This document shows positions 1-10,925 of a stretch of 49,770 bases of DNA, one piece after another. The stretch lies in NCBI GenBank assembly GCA_026770585.1, contig MU646367.1, forward strand, positions 120,389-170,158, in the 5' to 3' direction. A model generated the notes under the pieces. It was not told where the DNA came from. It saw only the letters and a program-made list of their open reading frames with translations, and ran no database searches. The stretch comes from Baffinella frigidus. Taxonomy: Eukaryota; Cryptophyceae; Cryptomonadales; Baffinellaceae. Numbering within the stretch: the first letter of the stretch is position 1; every line of letters begins with the position of its first letter. Position numbers and translations under genes: made by a program.

Positions 1-4
1 AAAC

Positions 5-1960
5 CTGGATGCCCTGTCCGAAGACAATGTTGAACTCCGAGAACTCAATGGTGCCCGAGCGATCGGCGTCAGCGATGTCAAGCACGCGGGCGAGGTCAGC
101 CTTGGACAGGTTCTTGTCCAGGTCCTCGAGAACGTGTTTCAGGTCCGCGACCTTGATCGCGCTCGTGCCTTTCGCGATGTTCCGGAACGCCATCTGCGGA
201 AGACCCCCCTTCCTCGTCACCTCTCGTGGCAACGCCAAGCTTGTGTTGGCAACGGCGAGGCCGGCTGGTCGCGAGGTATGGTGCGAGTGCTGCGGGGCGC
301 GAGGGGGTGCGCCATGTGTGCGAAAGCCACGAGCAATTACACAAAAACGGGAGAGAGCGTCCGATTCGGGTGGCACGGGAGGTTGTGGCGGAGAGGTGGA
401 GTCCGGTTTACCCTAACACCTGCATACTAAAAACTAAGAGGTGGATTCCTGAATCCCAGCCGCTCGGAGTCTCAGCAGCTATTTGTGATTCACTTGAGGC
501 TTTAGGGTTTGGGGGTTGGGGTTTAGGGATAAGGGTTTAGAGTTTAGGGTTCAGGGTTTAGGGTTTAGGGTTTAGGGTTTAGGTTTGAGGGTTTAGGGTT
601 TAGGGTTTAGGGTGTAGGGGTCCGGCAGATGGGAGAGGGTGGCGGGACCTGGAGAGTGGTGTACTTATCGATGATCTTCTTCCGGATGCCAGCCAGCAGC
701 TCTTCGTGCATCCCTTTCGCGTACTTGAATAGCACCTGCCCGGGTCGAGCCAGCGAGCCAGAGAGGTCACTCTGGGGTCGGGGAGTGCGTCGGGACTGGT
801 GAGGGTCAATGTTCAAGTGGTTAGAAGGGTTAAGGGTTAAGGGCGGTGGGATGCGTGTGCGATGGAGGTGGGTATGATCCAGATGCGGGAAGCGGCACTC
901 GAGCATGCTCCGATTACCGGTACGCCGAGTGGGGTGCGCGGGAGCCTGCTGCGGAGCGCATGCTCTTGCCTTGGGGGCTTGGGGAGGGGGGACCTTGAGG
1001 GTCGTGACTTTATCGGTGTCGTCCTTGAGGCCCAGGGCGCGGAGCACAGCCTGAAGGCCCGCAGGCATGAGGCTGAAGGGCTCAGCAGTGAGGATCTCTT
1101 TGAGGCTGGCGCATGTGATGGTGTCGTCTGTCGCCTTGAGGTCACACGCGGTCTTGAGCTCCGAGCTCTTGAGTGTCAGGATCTGCAGTGTACCAGCAGG
1201 TTGTGTCAGAGCCTTTGGCGTAGCGTCTAGCGCAAACCAGCGATCTCGACACGCCCGCTGTTGTAAAAATCGCTGCGAACGCTGCGGGGGTGATGATCGG
1301 CCAGGGTGGTATGGGTGACCTTCTCGGCGGAGGCGCGGTCCTCCGACTGATGCTCCTCTATGAGAAGATCTGCCAGCTTCGACACCACCACCAAGTACTG
1401 GATGTGCTCGCCGGTCCCGTCAGTGTCGCCTGTCATTTGGGAGAGGAACAGGAGGATGAGGGAAAGCACGTCGATGCGTGAGAAGATAGGGCCAGATGGG
1501 GTCGCCTGTGATCTGGGAGAGGGCCGAAGGGCGTGAAAAAATAACCGCATGTTTCGTTCTTGTTGTTCTTCACAAGCTTTCTCTCGCCAAAAACGATGCC
1601 ATGACATCAATGCGAGGCAACAGCGGGCCAGCTGCGGATGGTGGGGGCATGGGCAGGGACAGGACCGCACTCAATGGCCAGGCGGACCATGTCAGGAATC
1701 AGCCGCTTGATAGCGGCCGTCTCAATCTCCTCGCTGACTTTCACCATCCGCAGCCAGTGTTTCCCGTCGCGGTCCGCCTCCACAAGGTTTATTCTCAGCC
1801 TCAGCAGGGAATCGACAAGCTCCGTCCCCAGCGAAGCCCACGCCTCGCGCAGCGAAACCTCATCGGGCACCAGCACCGCGGAGGGAGGCGCCGAAGATGC
1901 CGCTGTGGGTTTGGGAGAGGCCCCTCCGGCGGACACCGCCGCCGACGATGGACCCGACAT
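5..1960 (-). CDS. EF-hand calcium-binding protein, 5 exons visible, partial at 3' end
   Basis: Phase-consistent exons on the minus strand are 1960-1666, 1429-1320, 1182-994, 735-649 and 194-5, giving about 290 residues before the window ends. The start is the ATG at 1960 (MSGPSS...), after which comes an Ala/Ser/Pro-rich leader of about 35 residues. The middle is helical and unrecognised. The fifth exon holds a canonical EF-hand loop at about residues 269-280: Asp at positions 1 and 3, Ser at 5, Gly at 6, Ile at 8 and Glu at 12. This should bind calcium. A weaker helix-loop-helix (about residues 240-262) may be a degenerate partner hand. Donors here are mostly GTC-type (GTCCTG, GTCACC, GTCCCC, GTCCCG). 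The last exon ends in CAG|GTTT at position 5, so more coding sequence lies off the left edge. Calcium binding is inferred from the motif; the specific function is unknown. Confidence 0.75.
500..632 (-). repeat. TTTAGGG-like heptamer tract in intron 4 of the EF-hand gene
   Basis: About 19 imperfect heptamers, mostly TTTAGGG with TTCAGGG and related variants, read on the plus strand. The host gene is on the minus strand, so the pre-mRNA carries CCCTAAA. The tract ends about 17 bp short of exon 4. Confidence 0.9.
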
Positions 1961-2097
1961 TTTGCGATTTTCAAACGAACCTCGTTTGGCTCATCGTCTC
2001 ATAACCTGACTGTTTCAGGTTACCTAGCTCACGTTACGAGCCTAAAGGCCCTGTTTAGGTTGGGGGAAAACCAAGGAGGGGGACGCAAATGTGGACC

Positions 2098-2422
2098 GCT
2101 CCTTGGTGGATCCCCCCACATGGGTATTGGCAGTTTCTTGAGTAGGAAAACTCTGGTGCAGTTCCCAGACTTTTTCCTAATCTCGCCTGAATTCTTGCAC
2201 CGTGCAATTCACTTTCGAATAAAGTCAATAAGTGTCAATAAGTGGAAGGACCTCTCGACGACGACCTGTGACCCACTTATTGACACTTATTGACTTTATT
2301 CGAAAGTGAGAATGCACGGTGCAAGAATTGAGGCGAGGTTAGGAAAACGTCTGGGTTCTGCACCAGATTTTTCCTGCCCAAGAAACTGCCACTACCCATA
2401 AGGAAAAACCACGAAGGAGCTC
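2098..2422. repeat. Long imperfect palindrome (foldback element)
   Basis: Left arm about 2098-2252 and right arm about 2270-2422 are reverse complements over roughly 150 bases with scattered mismatches, around a short spacer of about 17 bp. The inner ends carry a doubled GTCAATAAGT motif. A single-arm copy of the same sequence occurs at about 37255-37402. Confidence 0.85.
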
Positions 2423-2850
2423 CCCGCACAAGCCCGGCGAACCGGACAGCGTGTCACTCCCCAATGGCTCCCCGCAGAGCACCCCGTTGCGTGGGGGCCT
2501 CTGCCTATTCCATACACAGTTGCCCCGGACTGGGCAAAAATGTATGGACCACTCTCCTTGCGGGCCACTCATACCACGCGAGGAGAGCAGAAAAACCCCT
2601 CAACCACCTAGGCCCCCACGTTGCGATGTGAGAAAAAGCCCTTCTGTGCATCCTCGATCGGACAGGTGATGAGCCTCCCACTGAGGCTCATCACCTGTCC
2701 GACCGAGGCTCACACTTCGGTGGTGTCTACCCCCCCCAAGGTCCCCTGCTTGGTCTCAGTCGCTCCTGGCAGCAGGACACCGAGACCGCGCTCATCATGC
2801 TACAGGACGACCCTGGGTATCCTCCTCGTAAGTTGCCGACTCATGTCCCT
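2272..2850 (+). repeat. Dispersed element, copy 1
   Basis: Sequence from the tandem CACTTATTGA motif at 2272 rightward to about 2850 is matched, inverted and in the same order, by about 37402 down to 36825. Shared blocks include a segment with GTTGCGATGTGAGAAAAAG (2616-2640), a hairpin at 2652-2708, and a block around GACCCTGGGTATCCTCCTCG (2811-2830). It overlaps the right arm of the palindrome at 2098-2422. No transposase frame is visible, so it looks non-autonomous or decayed. Confidence 0.75.
2652..2708. repeat. Hairpin within the dispersed element
   Basis: Arms of 25 bases (2652-2676 and 2684-2708) are reverse complements with one mismatch, around a 7-base loop. The equivalent hairpin in the other copy is at 36969-37026. 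Confidence 0.8.
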
Positions 2851-3719
2851 ACCGTGCGGTATCAGGACAGCATCTTACAGGGTTGTGAGGTGCGGTTGCC
2901 GCAAAGGCTCCATACCACCCCCCCCTACCTCCCTCAAAGCAATCAATTTTTTTTGCGTCTTTCTACCCTCTCCCGCTATTAGCATTGTAGCTGGTACAAA
3001 TGGGTCGAGTCGATGGACTCGCGTTCGTATTCCGAACAGCAACACTCGTTTTCAATTTAGTACCAGGAATTGAAATCCTGGTTACCTTCGAGTCGATGGA
3101 CGCACGGCTAAAAATACCGCATGAATGTAATATATGAATTTAAATCATTGTAGTGATTTGATGTTTATATCTAGAAAATCACGTTTCGATAACTGTCTTT
3201 CTATTCAATTCACGTCCACCAATATTAACCTTTTCGTCACGGATCTTTAAAATGACCGCTTTGTGACCTTCTGAAAAGGTGCAAGTGACTCGTCACGACC
3301 CCTTAAGCGTGACCGTTATAATACTTGTTAAAAAAAATAAGAGGTGTTTGGGGTACAGCCTGTCGTGGCGTGGGACCATAGGTAACTGTTGAGATCTCCT
3401 TGGAAGGACTCGTCGTTGGGCCATGCTGGGGGAAATTAAAACCTAAAGGACCTAAAGGACCTATTTGTTTACAAACCAATCTCCCCCAAAGAGGTTTCGT
3501 AGGGGATTGCATCCATGGGTGGCATTTCCCATCAAGGGAGCCCCCAGTCCCCCGTATCGGGGATTCCTAGTTATTTCTCAGTGGGTTGACCGACCATCCT
3601 CAAGATGGCGACGTGTTGGAGTTAACGTCAGCTCTGGGGAGGAAAAGAGTCCCAGGCTCATCAAATTGAAGCGCCTCAATAGACTGAGACAGAGCTAGGA
3701 GTCGAAGGTGCAGGATGAG

Positions 3720-4210
3720 ACACCGTAAACACTAAACCACGAATCCTAAACCCTAAACCTAAACACTAAACCCTGAACCCTACACCCTACACCCTAAACC
3801 CCAAAACCTAAATCTGGGGATATCTGGGCATATCACCCATGTAGGCATAGCCGGAGTGACTTTACACAAGTCATGTGTTTTAATGTCCACTTTAGACCGA
3901 GTGTCCACTTCCGGAACTCTCGGAGGAGCGGAGGAATCCGACTCCATCCAGTAAACTACTCTGACGACACGCGGCCTCAGCCCGCCCTTCGGACACATGC
4001 CGCCCTCCTAGCCAGTGCCCTTTCTCTAGACTAAACCCTAAACCCTGAAACCTGAAACCTAAACCCTAAAACCTAAACCCTGAACCCTAAACCCTAAACC
4101 CTTACCCCTAAACCCAAACCCTAAACCCTAAACCCTGCACCCTCAACCTAAATCCTAAACCCTGAACCAAAAAAACTAAACCCTGAACCCTAAACCCTGA
4201 ACCCTTTTTT
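3720..4210 (+). repeat. CCCTAAA-like heptamer tract, intergenic
   Basis: Degenerate CCCTAAA/CCCTGAA units on the plus strand at 3730-3805 and 4028-4205, interrupted by about 220 bp of non-heptamer sequence. That interruption includes a block at 3848-3925 resembling 36777-36830. Confidence 0.85.
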
Positions 4211-4323
4211 CACCCGGAGTTTCCGGTGCTCAACGTCGTGGAGGCACTCACTTTCGAGAAAGAGTGAAGAGGTGATGCGAGGCATCCTTCTCCGAGGCAT
4301 CCAGAGACACAGATAGTCAGGGC

Positions 4324-4325
<2 letters not shown>

Positions 4326-4358
<33 letters not shown>
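4326..4358. repeat. GA dinucleotide microsatellite
   Basis: About 16 uninterrupted AG/GA units. Confidence 0.95.
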
Positions 4359-4360
<2 letters not shown>

Positions 4361-4867
4361 CACGGGTTCGTGTGTTCGAGTTGCCCATGTACGCACATAT
4401 CATGACCAGCGTGTTGAAACCCTAGGCGGCGGTCAAGAACGCGGTGCGAGGGGTGTGCACAGGGTGTGAACCCTGCAAAAGGATAACACGTGCAGGCAAC
4501 CAACACACACTCCATGTCGAAGGTGGCAACCTCTGAAGCTGTCAAGGACGGAGAGCGTGGGGAGCCACCGCACACATCCGCCGCGAGCCAGACGCACACG
4601 TAACATGGTACACCAGTGTACTTGGGCTCAGACCAAACACATACAACATTGCGCAACACGCGCGCCTCCTCCCGCCTCCCGCCGGGAAAGCTGATCACCA
4701 AGTTGGGTCATGTCCCTGGCACTCCCAACGACCCGAGCATGAGAGGGAGGAACCTGCTCGCACAGCCCCACCGCCAGGTCAGTCCACCGCGCATACACTC
4801 TAGATACACGCCCACTCTTTCCGAGCGCCTCCCTCTCCACACTCTTCGCCGCTCAAACATGCAGGGC

Positions 4868-4976
4868 CGCCTCACTCATAAGAAACGCCCACCCCCCAAG
4901 GTCCACGTAGGTCCCTAGGCATTGGCATGCTGCAGGGTCTTAGAGGGAGGCAGTTTCTTATGAGCGAGGTACTACT
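4868..4976. repeat. Foldback element, family A copy 1
   Basis: Outer arms GCCTCACTCATAAGAAA-type at 4868-4886 and TTTCTTATGAGCGAGG-type at 4954-4970 are near-reverse complements. A related element with the same right end (TTTCTNATGAGCGAGGTAC) lies at about 22299-22410. The size of about 110 bp and the inverted ends suggest a MITE-like element. Confidence 0.65.
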
Positions 4977-5648
4977 CTAGAGAATGGGCGAAACACATGC
5001 TGACACGCGAGGCACGGAGGGGTGGGGCGCACCTCGTGGAAGGCCCGACGGGCTTCGAGGAGCCGACGTAGGTGCACCCGCCGACGCCCCGCGTGTCCCG
5101 TGCCTCGAGCCGCACCTCCCGATGCCCGCCACCCAACTCTCGCGCGTCCACCCCCGGTGCCTGCCGCCCGCCCACCACCGTGAGTCACGCACTGTGAAAA
5201 GGCCGTCACGCAAGGGACAGCATGGTGGCAATGTTGGTTTCGATCAGACACACCAACATCCTCATGTCCGATCAAGTTCGTCAACCCTCCGCAACGAAAG
5301 AAGAAGAATCAAGGGCGACAAGTCTCTCCTCTCCGCACCCCATCACCATCCCTCACTACCCCCTACACACATAAGTGCCCCTCCGAACCCGCTGCTGCGG
5401 GAGTTGGGGGGGGGGCGTGCAGGCAAGCGAGGAAGCGGGCATGGCTGCGAGGACGCTTTGCCAACGACAATCCTCACCACGAAAACCCCTGCGTTCCTGG
5501 CAGCAAGCTTTCCAGGCAGCATGCTTTCCTGGGCAATCGGGGGGGGGCACCTTCGGGCCAGATCGACCAGGATACTTGCGGTCGAGGCTCGCGGTGCCTC
5601 GCACCAGACGCTCCGACGGCGCCCCGGAAACCACTGGGAATTGCCCCG
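4972..5648 (-). CDS. Possible extra 3' exons of the carboxypeptidase gene (alternative C-terminus)
   Basis: Two minus-strand exons can be placed: 5648-5551 (acceptor TTGCAG, donor AAG|GTGCCC, 32 complete codons) and 5160-4972 (acceptor GGCAG|GCACCG, 62 codons and a TAG). They stay in phase with each other. They also join in phase to carboxypeptidase exon 9 if that exon ends at 7426 with donor GTACGC instead of reading on to the TAA at 7400. The heptamer array at 5665-7405 would then be a 1777-bp intron, as in other genes here. The encoded tail is low in complexity and matches no domain I know. The competing view is that the gene ends at 7400 and these are chance frames. Confidence 0.35.
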
Positions 5649-5663
5649 CTGCAATGCGACCAT

Positions 5664-7405
5664 GGTTTAGGGTGCAGGGTTGAGGGTTTGGGGTTTGAGG
5701 TTTAGGGTTTAGTGTTTAGGGTGTAGGGATCAGGGTTCAGGGTTCAGGGTTCAGGGTTCAGGGTTCAGGAAGTTGGGTTCAGGGATCAGGGTTCAGGGTT
5801 CAGGGTTGAGGGTGCAGGGTTGAGGGTTGAGGGATCAGGGCATAGGGTGTGGGGGTTGCGGTTTGGGGTTTGGTGTTTTGGTCTTGACGTGTGGGGTTCA
5901 GGATTGGGGGTTTAGGGTTTAGGGTCTAGGGTCTAGGGTTTAGGGATTGGGATTTGGGGTTTAGGGTGTAGGGTTTGGGGTTGAAGGTTTAGGGTTTAGG
6001 GTTTAGGGTTTAGGGTTTAGGGTTTAGGGTTTAGGGTTCAGGATTCAGGGTTCAGGATGTAGGGTGCAGGGTTTGGGGTTTAAAGGTTTAGGGTTCGGGA
6101 TGTGTGGCTTGTGGCTCGAGATGTAGGGTGTAGGGTGTATGGTGTAGGGTTCAGGGTTCAGGGTTCAGGGTTCAGGGTTCAGGGTTCAGGGTTGAGGATT
6201 GAGGGTGCAGGGTTGAGGGTTGAGGGTGCAGGGTGAGGGCATAGGGTTTGAGGGTTGCGGTTTGGGGTTTGGGGCTTGGGTTTTGGGGTTCAGGGTTTAG
6301 GGTTTAGATTTTAGGGTTTAGGATTTGTGGTTGAGGGTTGAGGGTTTAGGGTTCAGGATTTGGGGTTTAGGATTTAGATTTTAGGGTTAAAGGTTTAGGG
6401 TTTAGGGTTCAGCGTGTAGGGTTTAGGGTTTAGGGTTTAGGGTTTAGGGTTTAGGGTTCAGGGTTGAGGGCTTAGGGCTTAGGGTTTAGGGTTCGGGATT
6501 TGTGGCCTGTGGCTTGGGGGGCAGGGTGCATGGTTTAGGGTGTAGGGTTCAGGTTTCAGGGTTCAGGGTTCAGGGTTCAGAGTGCAGGGTTCAGGGATCA
6601 GGGCATAGGGTTTGGGGGTTGCGGTTTGGGATTTGGGGCTTGGGGATTGGGGTTGGGGGTTCAGGGTTTAGGGTTGATAGTTTAGGGTTTAAGATTTGGG
6701 GTTGCGGGTTGAGGGTTGAAGGTTTAGGATTTGGGGTTTAGTGTTCAGGGTTTGGGGTTGAAGTTTGAGGGTTTAGAGTTGAGGGTTTAGGGTTTAGGGT
6801 TTAGGGTTCAAGGTTTATGGGTCAGGGTTTAGGGTTTAGGGTTTTGGGTTCAGGTTTCAGGGTTCAGGGTGTAGGGTATAGGGTGTAGGGTTTAGGGTTT
6901 AGGGTTTAGGATTTGTGGCGTGCGGCTATTGGATCGGGGTTCAGGGTGCAGGGTGTAGGGTGCATGGTGTAGGGTGTAGGGTTCAGGGTTCAGGGTTCAT
7001 GATTGAGGGCCCAGGAGGCTTCAGGGTGTAGGGTATGGGGTTTGGGGTTTGGGGTGCAGGGTTTGAAGTGTAGGGTGTAGGGTTGAGGGTCTAGGGTTCA
7101 GAGTTTAGGGTTTAGGGCTCAGGGTTTAGGGTTCAGGGTTTAGGGTGTAGGATGTAGGGTTTGGGATTTGGGGTTTAGGGTTTGGGGTTTAGGGTTTGGG
7201 GTTTAGAGTTCAGGGTTTAGGGTGTAGGGTTTGGGGTTTAGGGTTTAGGGTTTTTGGTTTAGGGTTTAGGGTGTAGGGTTTAGGGTATAGGGTTTAGGGT
7301 TTAGGGTTTAGGGTTTAGGGTTTAGGGTTCAGGTTTTAGGTTTTAGGTTTTAGGGTTTAGGGTTTGGGGTGTAGGGTTCAGGGGTTCAGGTTTGCTGGTT
7401 TAGGG
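5664..7405 (-). repeat. Long TTTAGGG-like heptamer array downstream of (or within) the carboxypeptidase gene
   Basis: About 1.74 kb of degenerate heptamers on the plus strand: TTTAGGG, TTCAGGG, TGTAGGG and TTGAGGG, with local runs of one variant (for example TTCAGGG near 5735-5768 and 6139-6192). It starts just right of a good splice acceptor (minus strand, 5649-5650) and ends at the carboxypeptidase stop codon, which itself lies in a CCCTAAA unit. The C-rich strand is again the sense strand of the adjoining gene. Confidence 0.95.
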
Positions 7406-10400
7406 TTTGCACATGAGGCGCGTACGCGCACACGCGTGCATGTGGTGTCGCCAACGGTTCCGGAGGATCAACCGAGGTTGGGCCAAACGCGCGCGGCTCT
7501 CGCGTAGAGCGTGCGAGGTGCTGCGCCGCGAGCAGGGGACGGGGGCAGGGTTGTGCGCTGGGGGTGGGGTTGGGGCAGCACATTTCGAAATGCTGGGAGC
7601 GCCCCTCGGCACGGCGGAGATGGTGCGGTTACGGCGGCGGGTCATGATGTCTTTCACGTTCCTCTCTGGTCGCGGCGTCATCTGCCATACCCATATACAA
7701 ATTACTACACACTGCGAGCGTCACCGGGATGTGGGTCCGAAGACAAGTTGGTGCACGGGTGCTGCCCGTGCATGCCAGCACCCGTGCATGCAGCGTGGCC
7801 CCACACCCCGTGGCAGTGTATCCATCAGTGCGCTCAGCACACCCCACTGTGTCCAGCACACCCCATTAGTGTGAAAAAGCGAAGAGTGGTTGCCGCGAAA
7901 TGACCCGGGATGTGCACCTCCCGGAGTAAACCCTACACCCTACACCTTGAACCCTAACGCAGTAAACCCTCAAACCTGATCCCTGAACCCTAATGCAGGC
8001 ATGAAGCAGTGGTGTAGCGCAGAGCGCAATGGGGAACGTACCGACGAGGTGTCCATGCCGTTGACAGTGAGCGGCCCGGCGTCCCACACGCTGGAGGCGC
8101 CCGGCCCCCACGGGTCGCAGCGGAGAGACCCCCCCCCGAAGACGCGATTGGCCACCTCTGTGAAGGGGCGACTGCCGGCTTCGTTGTTCGCGGACTCGGA
8201 TGTCTGCCAATGTCCACCCACACGTTACCATCTGCTAGCGCCTCACCAGTCTTTCGGCGGCACGCGACTCATCGCATGCAAGCAACAAGGAGGCAAGCCA
8301 GCAAGGGAGCAGGAGAGCGAGGAGCTGGACGACAACCTCCAACACGTCGATTCGAATCCCGAGCTTCTGCTTCGGGAGTACTGCGGACGGCGAGGGTTTC
8401 GACGTGCGCCGCCACTGCACCCCCCCCCCCGGGACCACCCCAAGGCCTGCCAACAGCAACGAGCCTGCCGCCCCACTTCCGTCCAGACCCGCCTGCGTCC
8501 CCTGCATCTTCGACACCCCATGCGGCCCCGCGGACGCGCCCACGCCCGCCCCTGCCGCGCCTACCCCCACGGTGCCCCCCCCCGCTGGGGCCAACGGCGC
8601 GCCCGCGGTGGAGAAGCCGGTGAGAGACAAGCCCGTGACGGTGCAGATGGGATTCTCGGGCGGCGCGGAGAGGCGCAGCGTTTCTTGCACCGAGGTCCGG
8701 CGGGGCTCGACGGCTTCTCGCGAGAGTGGTGGCCGCCCGTGCACCACCAGGTCGGGCCCCTCTTCAAGGTTCACGGAGAGGAAGCGTCGCCCGCGTAGAG
8801 AGGCGCCACGATCCACGAGGTTGAGCGTGGACTGCTCGGGCACACACCGTCGCGGCTCGCGCTTAGCGAAATAATATAGTGTGTTTCTAACGGCTCGTCA
8901 GCAGGCGGCGAAAGCATGGCACTGGGGGAATGACACTCGCAGAGACGCCCGGCATCGCGTACAGCTGCACGCGTGAACAAACCTTCTTCCCGCATGATGA
9001 TCACGCCCACACGGGCGGCACGGGCCCCGCACAACGACGGCTATTCCCCTGTGCTCGAGGAGAGGCACCTCGTTACTCGGCGGGCGGGCGGACGCGGGAG
9101 CGCGAGAGAGATCGGCAGCGCGAGAGAGATCGTCATGGTGCCGATCGTCCTGGATGCGGTCCTCGTCGTCCGATGAGCTGTCTTCCTCTGCTCCTTCCCC
9201 TGCCTCGTCGTCCACTTGCTCCGCGTGCTGTGCAGCGGTGTGGAGGTGTTGAGCTTCAATCGCCAGGGTTTAGGCTTCGGGATGTGGGGTGTGAGGTGTG
9301 GGGTGTGGGTTGTAGGGTGTAAGGTTTGAGGTTCAGGGCTGAATATGCAGGGTATAGGTGTACAGAGTGCAGCAGCTGAGCGCAAGACCTCGCAACGCTC
9401 GCAACGCCACCATGCTTGCAGCGTTTCGACCAAGGCACGGGGCGACAGCGCAGAGAGGGGGGGCGGTGGTAGCAACCTGGGGCGCGAAGGTGAGGCTCTG
9501 GCGACGCGCTCCGCGGTTCGACCCGATCCGCTCGGGGCTCGGCGATGTCCGCCCGGGTAACTCTCTCTCGTCCCGCTGTGCCTCCACATGGCCACCACGC
9601 CGCGCGTCTCCGTGCACACCCTTTTGCCCAGGGCTGGAGATGGGGCTGTCCAGGTTGGTGACCATCGGCGGGAGGATGCCCTCGGCCCAGCCCCGCGCAG
9701 CCAAGGCCGTGCCCAGCAACCCTCCTTCCAAGGTCTTCTTTCCAAAGTCCTGCGCACGCCCCACCAGGAAACGCGGCTTCAGTGCCGCGGCCCTGCACGC
9801 AAGAGCGATGACGCGCACGCGCGACACGCGCTACGAGGAGTTGGAGAAAAGCATTAGCAGTTAGAGAAGAGCATTTCTCGGGAAGTGGCTGCACCTTGTT
9901 TCCAGAGCTGACCCCCCACCGCAATCGCCGCGTCGCGGGATTGTCACTCCCGTTGTCCACGCCATGCGCCGCCGCCGCAGGGTGAGCCGCAACGCCCACC
10001 CTATCATTCGAGCGGGACCGTATCCGCAAGAAGCCCCCCAGCAGAGCGTCCGCCCCCTTCTCACCCTCCTCTTCCACGTCCCGTTCCGCCGCCCTCCCCC
10101 CAGGACTCGATCTGTGCCCAGGACTAGATCTGTGCCCAGGACTCGATCTGTGCCCAGGACTCGATCTGTGCCCAGGACTAGATCTGTGGCGCTTCTCGGC
10201 GCTTCCAAAGTCCTGGTCTCGGGTGCCCGCCAGTTGCGACCGCTCAACCCCCCGAGGCGCATCCAACCCCGCGCTATCCCCCTTGGGCGACGGGACTCGC
10301 ACCGCGCCGTCCCCACGGGGCGAGGCAGCAGCGTCGTGGCTCTTTCCACCCGCGGTGGTGGCTGCCTCCCCCGGCAGCACCTCGCGGCTCTCGCTATCCA

Positions 10401-10889
10401 TCGCCGCCCCCGCATTCCCACCGGCCTGCTGCCCCACCAGACTGTCCCCGACAGCGAGCGGGTGCGGCGCGACGTGGGTAGTCCCCCCACCAGCAAGAAC
10501 ACACCCTGCGGAACCGCACGGTCAGCAAACTCCGTCTTCCCCGCATGGCACGCGACACACCGTGGGGCGACGATGGCGCAGAGGCGGCAACAAGGCACGC
10601 ACGGACAGATGGAGCGCTGCGGGGAGGACCTGCGAGGGCCTGAGCCTCACGGCGGCGGCGTTGCGCCTCCTCGCGCCGTTCCTTCTCCACTGCTCGCTCT
10701 TGCATGATCCGTGCCTGCCGCACGCACACCCCGCATGACCCACGTGTGGAGAGATGACGGAGAAGGTGCGGGAGGGAGCTACGCTGAGTGCAGAGGAGAA
10801 GACGGTCCCTATTTTCCTGACATGGAGGCTGGGCGCGCCAGGCCCTCACGGCAAGGTCGCGTGTTTGTCACCGCGCTTGCTAGGATGCG

Positions 10890-10925
<36 letters not shown>

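Larger units (their letters stand above)
1961..4971. other. Intergenic region built from repeats; no gene supported
   Basis: No reading frame here has splice-compatible neighbours or a recognisable domain. The region holds a long palindrome (2098-2422), a dispersed element also present inverted near 37 kb, a hairpin at 2652-2708, AT-rich sequence at 2940-3330, a CCCTAAA tract (3720-4210), a GA microsatellite and a foldback element at its left-gene-distal end. The promoter of the EF-hand gene must lie just right of 1960, but I see no clear TATA box. Confidence 0.6.

Noticed and set aside
1496-2293. A plus-strand reading frame of 265 codons.
   Set aside because: It overlaps the first exon of the EF-hand gene on the other strand and runs into the palindrome. 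Its composition is that of an antisense shadow.
6502-6741. Open frames within the heptamer arrays, such as 6502-6741 and 16951-17253.
   Set aside because: A heptamer repeat gives long artificial frames of Gly/Leu/Arg/Val-type sequence. There is no start context, domain or splice support.
5664-7405. A true chromosome end or interstitial telomere fusion.
   Set aside because: Units are heavily mutated, there are many separate arrays, no head-to-head junction is seen, and exons lie on both sides of most arrays. Intron or dispersed repeat fits better.
10099-10188. A CRISPR-like array.
   Set aside because: Repeats are contiguous 18-mers without spacers and are in frame inside a eukaryotic exon.
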